Assembly: GCA_003439945.1 (NCBI GenBank)
Contig: QVRM01007043.1
Coordinates: forward strand, 1-64,000
Direction of reading: 5' to 3'
From: Dermanyssus gallinae
Lineage: Eukaryota; Arthropoda; Arachnida; Mesostigmata; Dermanyssidae
DNA: 64,000 nt
Below, in pieces: positions 1 to 12,043 of the stretch. Under the pieces are notes generated by a model. The model was not told the DNA's origin. It saw only the letters and a program-made list of their open reading frames with translations, and did no database searches. The position numbers were made by a program, and so were the translations under genes. The stretch's first letter is position 1. Each line of letters begins with the position of its first letter.

Positions 1-413
1 CTGTACCGTGGCTAACCGACGCGTATAGAGTGGTCATACAAGTCAGCCTTCCACCGAGTGCGGTTCAACTGAACGATATTCCGTGTGTTCCACGAAGACT
101 GGTGCCAAGCGCTCTCATGCTGGCTTGGACAGAACACCTTTGCCGGAGCAAACGCTGTTAGGGACACCTACGATCAACACTGACTGACGAAGCTTGCTCG
201 TAATATGATGATAAAACGAGACGCAACTGTTAAAGGTTAAGGTTATGAAAATAGCGAGCGAAATTTGCGTTCTCTAAATGTATCTATTTCATTGTCGCAT
301 AGCTAATCTAGCGCGTGATATTAGAGGCGAGGCAGCATGCAAGGCTGTCACGGTATTCGGAATAAGAACGCGTGTCTTGTTTTATTGTGGTATATGTCGA
401 ATTAGATCAAAGC

Positions 414-447
<34 letters not shown>

Positions 448-555
448 CAGAGTGTTCCGTTAAGCTAAGTAACCTCCCTTACCTTGCATGCTTGTGTCTC
501 TGAATGACAATTAACATTTTTACATGTAGCTACTTTAGTTAACGTTTCCTTGAAT

Positions 556-623
556 ATATGATTGATTATTGTTCGCTTGGCATGTATACCTTAATACACA
601 TGTCACCCTTTTATATCAGGGGC
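556..623 (-). mobile_element. Short 3' end of a non-LTR retrotransposon (family of 3.9-4.4 kb)
   Basis: On the minus strand this segment is nearly identical (about three differences) to 4315-4382, which is the 3' terminus of the retroelement fragment starting near 3870. Both end in AATC-like tandem tails. It is a heavily 5'-truncated insertion in opposite orientation. Confidence 0.7.
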
Positions 624-797
624 TATATATATAATGTATTGTTTAATAGCCAATATTCGGTTTATGCACATATGTGGTGCAGCTCTACTTGCATCAGCGA
701 TATTGCTTTTGTACACTGTTGGAGATGATACCGATCACACGATTTTCCACATAGATTGCATTTGCAATCGGCCGATATTTCATGCAACCCGTTTCGT

Positions 798-804
798 ATA
801 TATG

Positions 805-857
<53 letters not shown>

Positions 858-875
858 CTCTGAAAGTAGAAAGTG

Positions 876-907
<32 letters not shown>
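798..907. repeat. (TA)n microsatellite cluster
   Basis: Two long TA runs separated by a short unique spacer. Translations of such runs give meaningless Tyr-Ile repeats. Confidence 0.9.
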
Positions 908-910
<3 letters not shown>

Positions 911-1236
911 TATCTAATTATAGTTATTTAGAGAACTATATTACATTCAATTAAAGGTCTTGTAGTAAAATATATATATTACTAATTAAGCAACAATAAT
1001 GTGCAACAAAGTTAGATCCATACATTAGGCAAACGACAGTAGACTCGGCTGTGATCTCAAGCTTGTACAAAGTATCATGCCTCTGCCTGCCTGGCCCCCT
1101 ACGAAAAGAGCATTGCACTGCCTCCTTCGAATGGCGTGCCGAGACCAGCTGACAAACGTATACAAATTAACGTTATATGCGTACTTAGTATGTGCGAAAT
1201 TAATATAATGATTAATTGATTGCCTAAAAACTCTTG

Positions 1237-1267
<31 letters not shown>

Positions 1268-1749
1268 GACGCGTAGCCGTATCTACAAAGGCAGTTGTCA
1301 ATTGGGAACGCAGTATATATATATATATACTTCTTTGGGACGCAACTGTAACCGACTCATTAGCCCCTATGATGGTCGGTGCAGGTGCGGACCGAGCAGG
1401 TCATGCCTCCAGGTTAGCTGAGGCTAACAAATGCAGAAAATACTCAAGCGTTGATTCTCCGCACGAATTTTGCCCGTTGGCGTTCGAGACTATGGGTCAG
1501 AGGCTGTCGCTCAACATTCAACCAGGAAATGCAGCGTCTGTTTGAGGCGCATTGTTGAACTGGGCTAACCCTAGGTTAGAGAACCCGTGATCACACGTTT
1601 GCGCGGAGACAATTGTCCACTCCAAAGTGCTAACATAGTAAAGGTATATAAATAAATCCGCCTGTATATATACTTGTAAATACACACGCAAGTTCATCTA
1701 TATGTGCATAAGCTACTTTTTCGGTAAAAAGTCAGACATTAATATAAAT

Positions 1750-1751
<2 letters not shown>

Positions 1752-1815
<64 letters not shown>
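1752..1815. repeat. (TA)n microsatellite
   Basis: About 64 bases of TA with one AA interruption. Confidence 0.9.
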
Positions 1816-1819
<4 letters not shown>

Positions 1820-2364
1820 ACAACCAACGCACATGTGCTTACCCACATGGCACGTTTGCGCGAGACGCAGCGTGTGTAGGAGATGCACGTAGGAGACACG
1901 TTGCCATTCTAAACAGATAGCAGGTCTGCTAGACCAACACGAGCCACACCGATCGGATATGTATAAAGAGGTTCATTAGCAACTCAAAATATAGGTCGCG
2001 TGCACCAGTAACAACAGCAGAGCATGAACGTGCGTCCAATAACAGAGTAGAGAGAAACATTGAAAAACGGCGGGATAGCGGGGGGGGAAGGAAGTAGGAA
2101 AAGTGTTCCGTCTGTTCGTCTGTTCTTGTATTGTCTTGACGAGGTGTTTACGCGCAGGGCAGGTGATTTGCTGCCAGCTAGTTTTGGCTCCCGCCTCGGT
2201 TGATTGTATCATTCTCGATTGTTGGCCAGTAAATCTCGAACCCCGAATTGTTGTTACGATGACACGCTACTGGCGCCGTATTATCGAAGCGTTTGTCACG
2301 CTTCGATCTTAAAGGCGGTATTTGTGACATCTATTGTTGCGGGATTTTTCCTATTTGCGCCTAG

Positions 2365-2483
2365 TGATGGTGCAGTCCTACCCACACCGGGCCCGTTGTT
2401 GACCACTTCTACTGGTACAGTTCATTCTGCCGACTCCCACATCAAATTTACCGATGATGTGTTCCCGTTCACCGAAGCCACCC
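2365..2483 (+). CDS. Exon A: Ser/Thr/Pro-rich extracellular segment
   Basis: The acceptor follows a T-rich tract ending in CCTAG; the donor is ACCC|GTAAGT. It begins with one base completing a codon and ends with one base of the next (start phase 2, end phase 1). It encodes 39 residues beginning DGAVLPTPGP and rich in Thr, Ser and Pro, as in mucin-type O-glycosylated stalks. The open frame extends left to 2204 but holds no ATG; the hydrophobic stretch just upstream is encoded by the polypyrimidine tract, so I start the exon at 2365. The alternative is an exon starting near 2229, which also begins in phase 2 and would add a hydrophobic segment. Confidence 0.6.
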
Positions 2484-2540
2484 GTAAGTCGCCTTTTCTC
2501 ACATTAGATCTCTCTATCTCGGATCTCCATATTTCTCTTC

Positions 2541-2582
<42 letters not shown>

Positions 2583-3819
2583 TATATAATGATATACGAA
2601 CGCAGTATGTGTACTAGCCGACTTTGCATATTAGATTATATTTGTATACAGGGTATTCCATTTATACTTATATACAGGGTAGTTCAGGACTATGTGAAGG
2701 CGATGTGATCGTTTAGAGCAGAATTCACAAAAATGAGGTTATTTTATTAGCTTTTATACGAAGAGCCCCAAAAGCATTACCTTTCGACCAACCACAGCGC
2801 CCAAAGCTAGCACATCCGGAGATTGTTCATTTCATGGCGATCATTTTATTACCAAGTACATGGTAATGTCGTGGTTAGGTGTAATTAAGACCTTTGTTAA
2901 GATTGAGCGCATGCATAAATTACCTACAGTGATTTCTCTGACGAAGTAGTTTACTAATGCAGTCACTTAATTACTGATTACTCCGAAATCACTTGCATTG
3001 CCATGTATTTAGAACTAAAATGATTGTCATTTTTTGCATTGCCTGAATGTGTTAGTTTTGAGCGCTGCGAATGATCGTAGTGTTATGATTTTGAGGTATT
3101 GGACGTAAAAGCTAATAAAAGAACTTTATTTTTTGCGAATTATTTTATAAACGACCGTGTCGCATTTTCTGTGCGGCGTTCTATGTTCTTCGGAGGAGGC
3201 AGAAGTTTTTTCACGAACACACGACTGTGTGCTTAGTTTCTGTATAGGAGGGCTGGTTGTCTCGCAATTGCACATGTTGTGTCCTATGTCGGGCAAAAAA
3301 CACCAGTGGCATAAAGTGTAGTCATTTCACTCTCACTTGGATACAAGACGGATACCATGTTCCATTGTAAAAATGTATCCTTGCCATAATGCAGAATACG
3401 AATACATCATACATTTATAGATACAAAAATATTAATTTATATGCGACTACGCATCCATCGTATGGTTGGAACGGGTTTTGCAGTCAGATTGCATGAACCA
3501 ATTGAATGTAATACATAAAATGCTTAGCTATAAAATAAACCATTCAAGAGTAGAGCCGTTCTCACGTTGAAATATGTGCACAACAAATGATGCTATTATT
3601 AATTTTGATCATGTTAATTAACAGGCCCTTTCTCGACAAAAACTGGCATTGGTACGACAATGGATCCAACAAGGCGAACGTGCGTCGTTCAAGCAGACTG
3701 CCGTAAGCGAAAGCTGGGCGAAATATGCCACCCAACGAGTAACGAGTGCGTCTGTCCACCACACAAGTTCCGATCAGACCGAGACGCTCATTGCAAAGGT
3801 AAGCCGAACATTGATGAAA

Positions 3820-3869
<50 letters not shown>

Positions 3870-6800
3870 GTCATATACAGACAAATGGAAATTGGCGATG
3901 GGCTCCAAATCAAGTTTGGCAACTATGTATGGAAGGGAAAAGCGGGAAAGGGGCGGGGTAGAATGGGTATACGATAATTCAAGAGCGAGTGGGCTATTGG
4001 CAGATGCCAGGGCAGGGATGTTGGATACAAGGATACATAGAGCTAAATATAACGAGGGGCAAAGTACAGAATGTCGAGCATGTGGGCTAGAGAATGAGTC
4101 AATCGAACATATTATTAAAGAATGTATAGCATTAGGGGGGAGCAGAGATATACGGGCTGGTGGAGGCCCTAGCTCTAGGACCAAATGTTAGAAATGACCT
4201 GGTCGATATTACAAAGAAGAGGTTGTCACAATGGAAAGCAAATATTCAGTAGGTATTGAAGTAGACATGGATTATATGGATGCGTGTGTAATATATATGC
4301 TGCCGCTCTAAGCGCCCCTGATATAAAAGGGTGACATGTGTATTTAGGTATACATGCCAAGCAAACAATAAATCAATCAATCAAATACCGTAAAAGGCGT
4401 CTTAGTGGATGAAAACGATAGAAGATGATGACATACGGGTGACAAACATACAGGATGGCAATTGTAGCGTTTACTTTGTTTTATCACATATGTATGTATG
4501 TGTATATGCAAACGTGTTGAAATTGGTGTCCTAAAGTATAGTGATTTTAGGCAAATTGTAGGAAAGAAGCGCACTTGGAGTAAGTAGTAGAGCATTCAAA
4601 GATTGTAGTTAAGTGTCGATACTTTCAGAGCGTTCCGCAGAAAGAACAAAATCAAAGATTTGCACAACAGTTAAGTGATGTGGTTATTTCGAACAAAGTC
4701 TATAGCGTGTGGTGACGGCATTTTTCTAAGGAGTGTAACCAGGCCTGTAGGTGCATGCAAGCGTGCACGCTTGGGTGAACGTGCTTGATCAAATTTTAAT
4801 GTGGCAAGCGATGCTGGATTGTCGCCGGGTGAACGGGACTCAACGACGCCCAATCCAGTTGACTCAACGATGTATCTCGCAAGCTCCACGCGCCAAGTGA
4901 TAGCTCAATATACGTGTCGGCCAGTGTACCGTCCTGTATGTAATTGCGGAGGAGTGTTAGAGAAGAGAATATACAGGCTGCGCTGCCTGTGAGATGATGC
5001 CGCGGATGATCGGACAGCAAAGATGGAGCTGGCGAAGAATAGCGCTAAGATACGGTACGATACGGCTCAAGCCATGCAGGATCGCTGGCAAAGCAATAGT
5101 TATTACCAACGGTATCTAGCGGAAGCTTAAAAAAATCGAATAGAGAGAGACAGGCCCAAGTTGAGGAGCAGGAGAAGCGTGCAGGGGAAGCGTGCAGTAG
5201 TGATGCAGCAAGCACGGGCTGTATGTATTACTCGAGCAAATCCAACGTAAAAGATAAACGACAACAAGAAACAACGACACAGAGGGGCTATGACAGCAAT
5301 GAAAGAGTTGACTCGAACAGAGAGAGGGAGAGGCTGGTCGCTGTTGAGAAGATAACCTCAACGGTAGCGGTTAATGTCGAATAAAATTGGATTCGGGCAA
5401 AGAGCATGAGAATGCCGTTGAAGAAAAGTCAGTGGTGTTGGACTTAAGCCACAGCGGAGAAAAGGCGGAAAAAAAACGAAGCGATTCGTGTGGCGAAAGC
5501 GAACGGCGACAACAGAGAGACGACAATAAGACCGTTAGAGAGGATGTGCGGCTACGGCCACAAGAGGAAAAGAAAAAGAAAAGGGTAAATCAGCGACAAG
5601 AGAAAAAAGATAGATGCTAGCGCTCAAGGAGCAGCAGCAGCAGCGGCAACAGCAATCACATCAGCGGCACCGATCACTGTAATAACAACAGGAACAGATA
5701 CCTCAGCTAAGTTTAACCGATCGACCGGGGATGCGGTGGTTATTCATCCAATGGAAAAACTGATTGTAATCGCTAGACATTTAAACGTAGACAGTAAAAA
5801 TATTTTCCGGGCGGCTGTTAATACGGGCGGGAGATGGGGGGGGTATTTTATTTATATGAGGAGCAAGGGTTATTGTAACAGTAAGCAAGCAGTGTATTGA
5901 CATGTTCGGTAATGTGGAACACACACTTGTTTTTCATATGGGATTGGTAGATGTTTTTAGGCTTTCCGTTTTATGGAAAGTGCTGTGAATGAGGTCGTCA
6001 CAGAGGTAAAAGACTTAATGAAATATTGCACAAAGCTAAACGGGGGGGGGGGGGGTGCAAGTGCCACTGGGTTTAAAGGAATACAATCGGTATGGTACAA
6101 ACCGGAATACGAAAAATGGGGAAACAGGCTTGAGGCGTAAAATTAATAACCAGAGATGCCATTTTGTGCGTTTGTGATATCAAAATGAAAGATCTGGTGG
6201 CTGTAAAGATACACCTGGAGGGACACGATGAGCAGTTGTGGAAGTATATAGAGCGCCAGGCAACAGAGGAAAAAATGAAACGCTGTTTAAAATAGTACAT
6301 ACGGTGACTGGGGAATTTCAGAACAAAGGAGAGGGTAATATGTCTGGGAAATTGGAATGCATTTATCAAACAGCTGGATTAAAGAGAAGACAGCGGGAAA
6401 GAGACTGAGACAACTAGCAAGGTCAAGCGTGATCCACATTTTACGATAAATTGGTCCGAATTTCAGAATAAAATTTGGACTCGCGGTTAGAAGGGAGATA
6501 TACGTACACACAGAAGTATAGAAAGTAACGCATGGAATATGTACTGACGAAGAGTAGAATTGATAACTAGGTAGAACGGTGAGGATAAAAGTACGAAGTA
6601 GCAGCACAGAGTAAATCACAGATAGGGAGATTGCGTAAAATGACCAGCAATAAGCAAGAGCGAGGGTATCACAAAAAATTTTGAAAAAATAATGTACAGT
6701 TTTGAGGGGGACAGAGATATAGATCTGTCGGAGGCCCTAGCTTTAAGATAGATTTTCTTAATATAAAACAATTACTTAGTAGATGTTGGAAGAGGATACA

Positions 6801-9800
6801 TAGGAGAAATGAATGCGTGCATAAAGCTGGGGGAAAATATAAATGTGTTCGTAGCACGAGGCTTCCCTACGCTTTATGTAAGATTGATAACCTTCATTAG
6901 CCACGATGGATTTATATATATATATATATATGCGATGTCAAATGAAAGGCGATGAAAGGTTCGCTCAGTGACGGAGTTAACGCTGACATACCTCGGATAT
7001 ATTGAGTTACTAAATACTGGCCACGGATGCACCAATTAGAGAAGCGTGTTAAATAAATTGTGAAAACATAGAAAATTAAAAGATACTACCTAGAATGCTC
7101 CACCCAGACAATGGACAAACACTTGCAAAGCACCGCAAGACAAGTTTTGGTATACATTTGTGGCTTTTGATTTATACGCCAGGGGACCCATAACCAAAAT
7201 TATTCAGGACATTGGGAAATGCTTTGAACCATACGCAGATCGCAACAAGTAGGCTATAGTTGTGGACCGGCAGGCTTCACTACTAGAAGATGAGACGCAA
7301 CCAGAAGCGTTTAATTTCAGTGTATACTACATCCTGACTGGGCAACATATTTGCAATCACGAATTACGCTTTCCTTTTAGGCGTTTTAAGTTGGTATGCA
7401 AGTTTTAAAACTTCAGCTGGTTCTCAGTAATGGAATACATTTATGAATGCCAATTCAGGAGTGTCCTGATAGAGCCCTAAATGCCACTCCATGATGCAAT
7501 TGTGCTCTAATAACAAAAATACGACATTTGCATGACATCTATAGAAACGTGCTTTCAAAGGTCTTCAACATGTGGAAAAGGGCCCGGTCCGAACCAGAGA
7601 GGTCGTGGTGCTTGAGAACAGCAAGATAATTTTATTTAATGTGTGGCGTGTAAGAACTACGCATTCTTTTAAATGGCGCAATCAGTCTTAGTTCTTACGT
7701 GCAGTATTATTTCAAAAGATAAGTTTGATTTGTGATGTCCAACAAGATAGCTTCTCTCACGAGATAAACCTCTTGTTAGAAAAGTTAGCTCTGTGCCTCC
7801 TCATAAGGCAAATATCCTGTTGGAGATCTCTGTCTTTGGAAAGCCAGATAAGAATGGCGCTAGCCGATTAACGCCTATCGGTTTACTAGTCGCAGAGGCA
7901 TCGCAGAGGCACTGTGGGCTTGATATATATTTGCTACTAACGCAGCGCCGAACAAGATCGTTCAAGAACAAGATGCAGAAAAATCCTTTAGTAACTCGTC
8001 ACTAAGTGGCTTCTTTCAGAAGCTAGAAAAATATCCTCCCCATTACGAAGGAATGTCTCGCGTACGGCCACAGTCAAATGTCAGGTCTGATGCGTCCAAT
8101 ACGAGTGTTCTGAGATATCTTGCCCGTACCCATTGATATCAAGATTTACGCAGTCGATATTTCGACGCGTTTACAAAAAGCATTCGCTCAAGGCAAACCC
8201 CTAATATAGAGATAATCACCTAAAAATGCAATTGAGGCAGGAGTTTGAGGCCTACGTCGTGGAGAGCATTCTAGGATGAAGCAATTAGTTAAAAGCTAAA
8301 TATGTACAACAAACGGAAGCAAAACGAACTTTCCCTTAACGCACAACAGCGGTTATACAAATAGTTCAGCACTAACAGACGCCTATTAGCATATCTCATC
8401 TTACCCTGGAAGCTGGTTGCCTACTGGTAACCTACGTTTTCTAGGAGTAACAAAGTTCTAAATTGCTTTCTCTTACCGCTTAGGACAAGCGTGCTACCCA
8501 TGCCTGATACGTCTCACGCGAATTGACGTTCTTCATGACTCAGGTCCTCACCGGATACGGGAATTTCCAGTCATACTTGTTCAGAATTGGGAAAATCACA
8601 TCTCCATTCTGCAAGTACTGCTAAAGCGAAGGACACGAGGACACGCCTGAACATACATGTACAATTTTGTGAAGCCCGAATGGGCCTCTCAGCGTGCGGG
8701 TCTACCTTGGGCTGACGACGGCATCCTTGGGACGCTCATACAGCCAAACAATTAAGTCACGTGACGACTGGACCAGCATTACTCGCACTATGGAAAACAT
8801 CTTGCGTGCCAAGGAGAAGAAAAACGGTTATTACATAATATCATCCCGCGGGTCATCCCGGGATAGCTGCATTCCTAAACTACTCTCCCCTTCGATCGTT
8901 TGAAGTTATGCTTATGCAGTTTCCGATCGGATGCGGGGATTTGAACATGACTGGCTTTTAGTGGGTTAGACTGCAGAGCTGGTGACCGGAGAGAGAGGAG
9001 AACAGAGAGGTTAGACGGCTTAGCACACTGCTGGTCCAAACTTGCAGACGAGTTCCCTGTGGTGATGTTCGCGTGTGCGTACCGCATTTTCCAGTTAGTC
9101 CTTAAAATAGTCGCAAAAGTCTGCAAACATCGAGATCTGTGATGCTTACAGTCGAACCTTCATTCATCACGATTGCATATGACAGGCCACGTTCCTATTT
9201 CTCCCCGGTGTCGGACCCCCATAAGGTCTCGTGTTGCCACAGGAGGGATGTAAGTAGTTGAGTTGCAATCTGTATTTGGCAATCTAATTTCAATGCATTA
9301 AACGTAAAAGGTCAAACTTTCCTCTACACGACGATTTCATCAAACGCGGCGGTATGTCTGGTTTCTCCACCGAGCAACTCGCTCACACGCAATGGCGTAT
9401 TTTGTGAACTGATGTCCTACTATCCGCACCAGTAACAAGCATTTCACTCTCACTTGTAAACAAAACACCCCTCCCCCCTCCATTACATTAGGAAAATAAA
9501 ACCTGAGCAGGTTAATGTGAGTGCATTTAATTTAGGAACACCCTGTATATATATATATATATATATATAGGTGAAGTTTTAGGCCATTACATTGTCCGCA
9601 CCCCGGCGTGTTCTCGGGAATACGTAGTACAATTGACAGGGAAGAAAGTGAGTAACTGCGAGAATCGTTGGCATAAGCCTAATTGCCAGAGAATATATCT
9701 GAACTGTCGCTGAACAAGCTGGTGATCGGTGTCGCGCTGAAGGAGATCGTATCTACCGGTACGCCGGGCGACGCAAATATAGCGCGTAAGCTTTCGTGCA

Positions 9801-12011
9801 TGAGCCAAGATGCACATGACGCTGAGCCATGTTGGGGCTATTTGCGAAAACTGATGATAATAAACGACATCACACGGCATACCGTCGAAGTTTGCTCGAA
9901 GTGTGACCGAAGACCTGTTTTCGGTCTACGACCGGAATCGATCCTCAGCATCCTACGCCAACGCATGAATTGCAATCGTGGCCGAAAAGCTAGAAACGCC
10001 ATAAGAATGCTGGTAGCCTTCTGGGGCATCCCTTGTCAAACGACGATTTGTTTAGGGCTCTATAGGAGGCTCGCACATCTAGTCAGAGCAAACTGTGTTG
10101 TTGTTGTTGTTTAATTCAAATAAGGGCATTTCATCGTTTGTAAACAGGTTTATATAAAGTTTTCATACAATAAACTTGTCGTAAAGATGCCCCGTAGGGC
10201 TAATATTGCCTGTGCAGATGTACAAATGTAAACGTGATCTGTATTAGGGGCAGTACGTAGTAGTACTCAATATTTTTTAAATCAATTCGAGGCTGTCACC
10301 AAACGTGGAACGATGTATCCGCAATGATAGCAATTCAAGATACGGTTTATTCATATTCGATTAGAAACAGGCTAATCTGGCAGTTCATTATTATCATCCA
10401 GATGTATTGGTAGAGTTGCCTAAATGCTAATGTTGCTGCACAATTTCAGCACAGGTCGTTGTCTACGCAAATTTGTCGACAACCCAATGCAAGGATGATT
10501 TCTCCGACCTTCTATCAAGGTACGACTAGGTGTACGTAAAATTTTCTTAAGAATGAAATTATACAAAAAAAATAAGCGTAAGGTTTTTGGTAAATTGTTA
10601 TTCTAATAACGTTTTAAATTTAATTATGTATTTATACTTTGAGTGCACTTGTGTTGTTCGACGTCAATTCATAATGGTCTAATTTCTGTAATAATAATCG
10701 ACTCGTTTACCTGGACTTGATATTTGTATATGTCTCCTATATACAATATCTATTTACATTAAATAAGATATTTGTCCATGAGGCTAAAGTTTAGTGACCA
10801 CGAAGGATGATTGAGAGTTTTTAATTGCTATTCCTGCACCTTTTCTGGTGTTATACTTGTCTACCTACGGTCGCCGAGCAGTAAAATAATTAAGTATCGG
10901 CATGTCTATTTTCATTATTCTTGGCTGTCTAGTGGAATGCACTAAAGACGAGTGAATACGACAAACACCAATAAGTCTTTCCCATTTGGTTGAAATAGGT
11001 CACGAGAATTTGTGGACATGGCGACTGATTTTGAATACGAAAAGGTTTCCGGAGGCTCGCGAGCTATATTCTTTGTCGACGCTACCGGCTTTAATACGTC
11101 CTGGAACAAAGACGAAAGGAGTCTGAAGAACCTCCTCAGTATGTACCACCTACAAATATGCGGCAACAGTGAGCAGATTCTCACATTTGCAGTTCAAATC
11201 TGATAATAATCATCAAAAGGGAAACGTCATAATTCTACATTTGGCGTCGCCATGCCTTTATTGTTGCGGTTGCTTCGGTTCCGCGAATCGTCTTACATTC
11301 CTATAACTAGACAATGCAGAAGCGTTTTACATCATAAAAAACTTAGCAAATATCCTTCTAAAGTTGCTGCAGTGTTATTTGCACGTTATATTCGAATGGT
11401 TCGCAAAAATGCGATTTAACTCTGCATGAAGGCAGCTCGTTAAAGGCCGATCTGCAAGTGGCAGTTTGGCACATTAACCCCTAGTAATATAATATCATTG
11501 TGCCATTTGCATTGCGGGATCTTATTTAGGATTTTAGAAGAAGAGCTCCTGGCGAAGCTGCACTCTTATACAAAAATTGCCAAAAGTCGCTTAGTGAAAA
11601 TATCAATATGTTACTTGCAAATGTTTGATTGATAATATAAGTTTTATATTATCAATATATGACTTGATATATATTGATCGATAGATTGATTGAGATATAT
11701 TGATTGATGAATAATACGTTATATTATTCGATAACGTACCGTTATTGAATTGCACATCTGGAAATTCCCGCTAGTATTTCTATGCACAAACTCACCTATG
11801 GTTTAAAAATTACTTTTGCTTCCTATACGCCACAGAGTCATATGATTTAAAATTTGCAGAGCTAGCAAGAAATCATGAATCAGTTATCATGTATTGCGGT
11901 ACTCGGAGTAGGAGTGGAAGTTGTTAGTAGTCCGACCACGTCCTTACTAAGTGTTCATCTCACAAATATTTTTGTCTCAGCGCAGAACACTTTGTTGAAA
12001 GAAGCCGAACG

Positions 12012-12043
<32 letters not shown>

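Larger units (their letters stand above)
1..2364. other. Region left of the first recognised exon
   Basis: No supported coding exon. It holds several (TA)n microsatellites (about 418-446, 798-866, 878-907, 1239-1267, 1313-1329, 1752-1815), the retroelement 3' end at 556-623 and otherwise unremarkable sequence. The missing 5' exon or exons of the membrane protein gene are either here, unrecognised, or left of the window. Confidence 0.5.

Noticed and set aside
634..876. ATG frame with a signal-like MHICGAALLASAILLL stretch
   Set aside because: It would be a tempting first exon, but no donor in the needed phase 2 follows, and the frame runs into TA repeat.
2204..2617. 137-codon frame over the first exon
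   Set aside because: It starts at TTG, holds no ATG, and runs through the donor at 2484 into a TA repeat. Only 2365-2483 is used as an exon.
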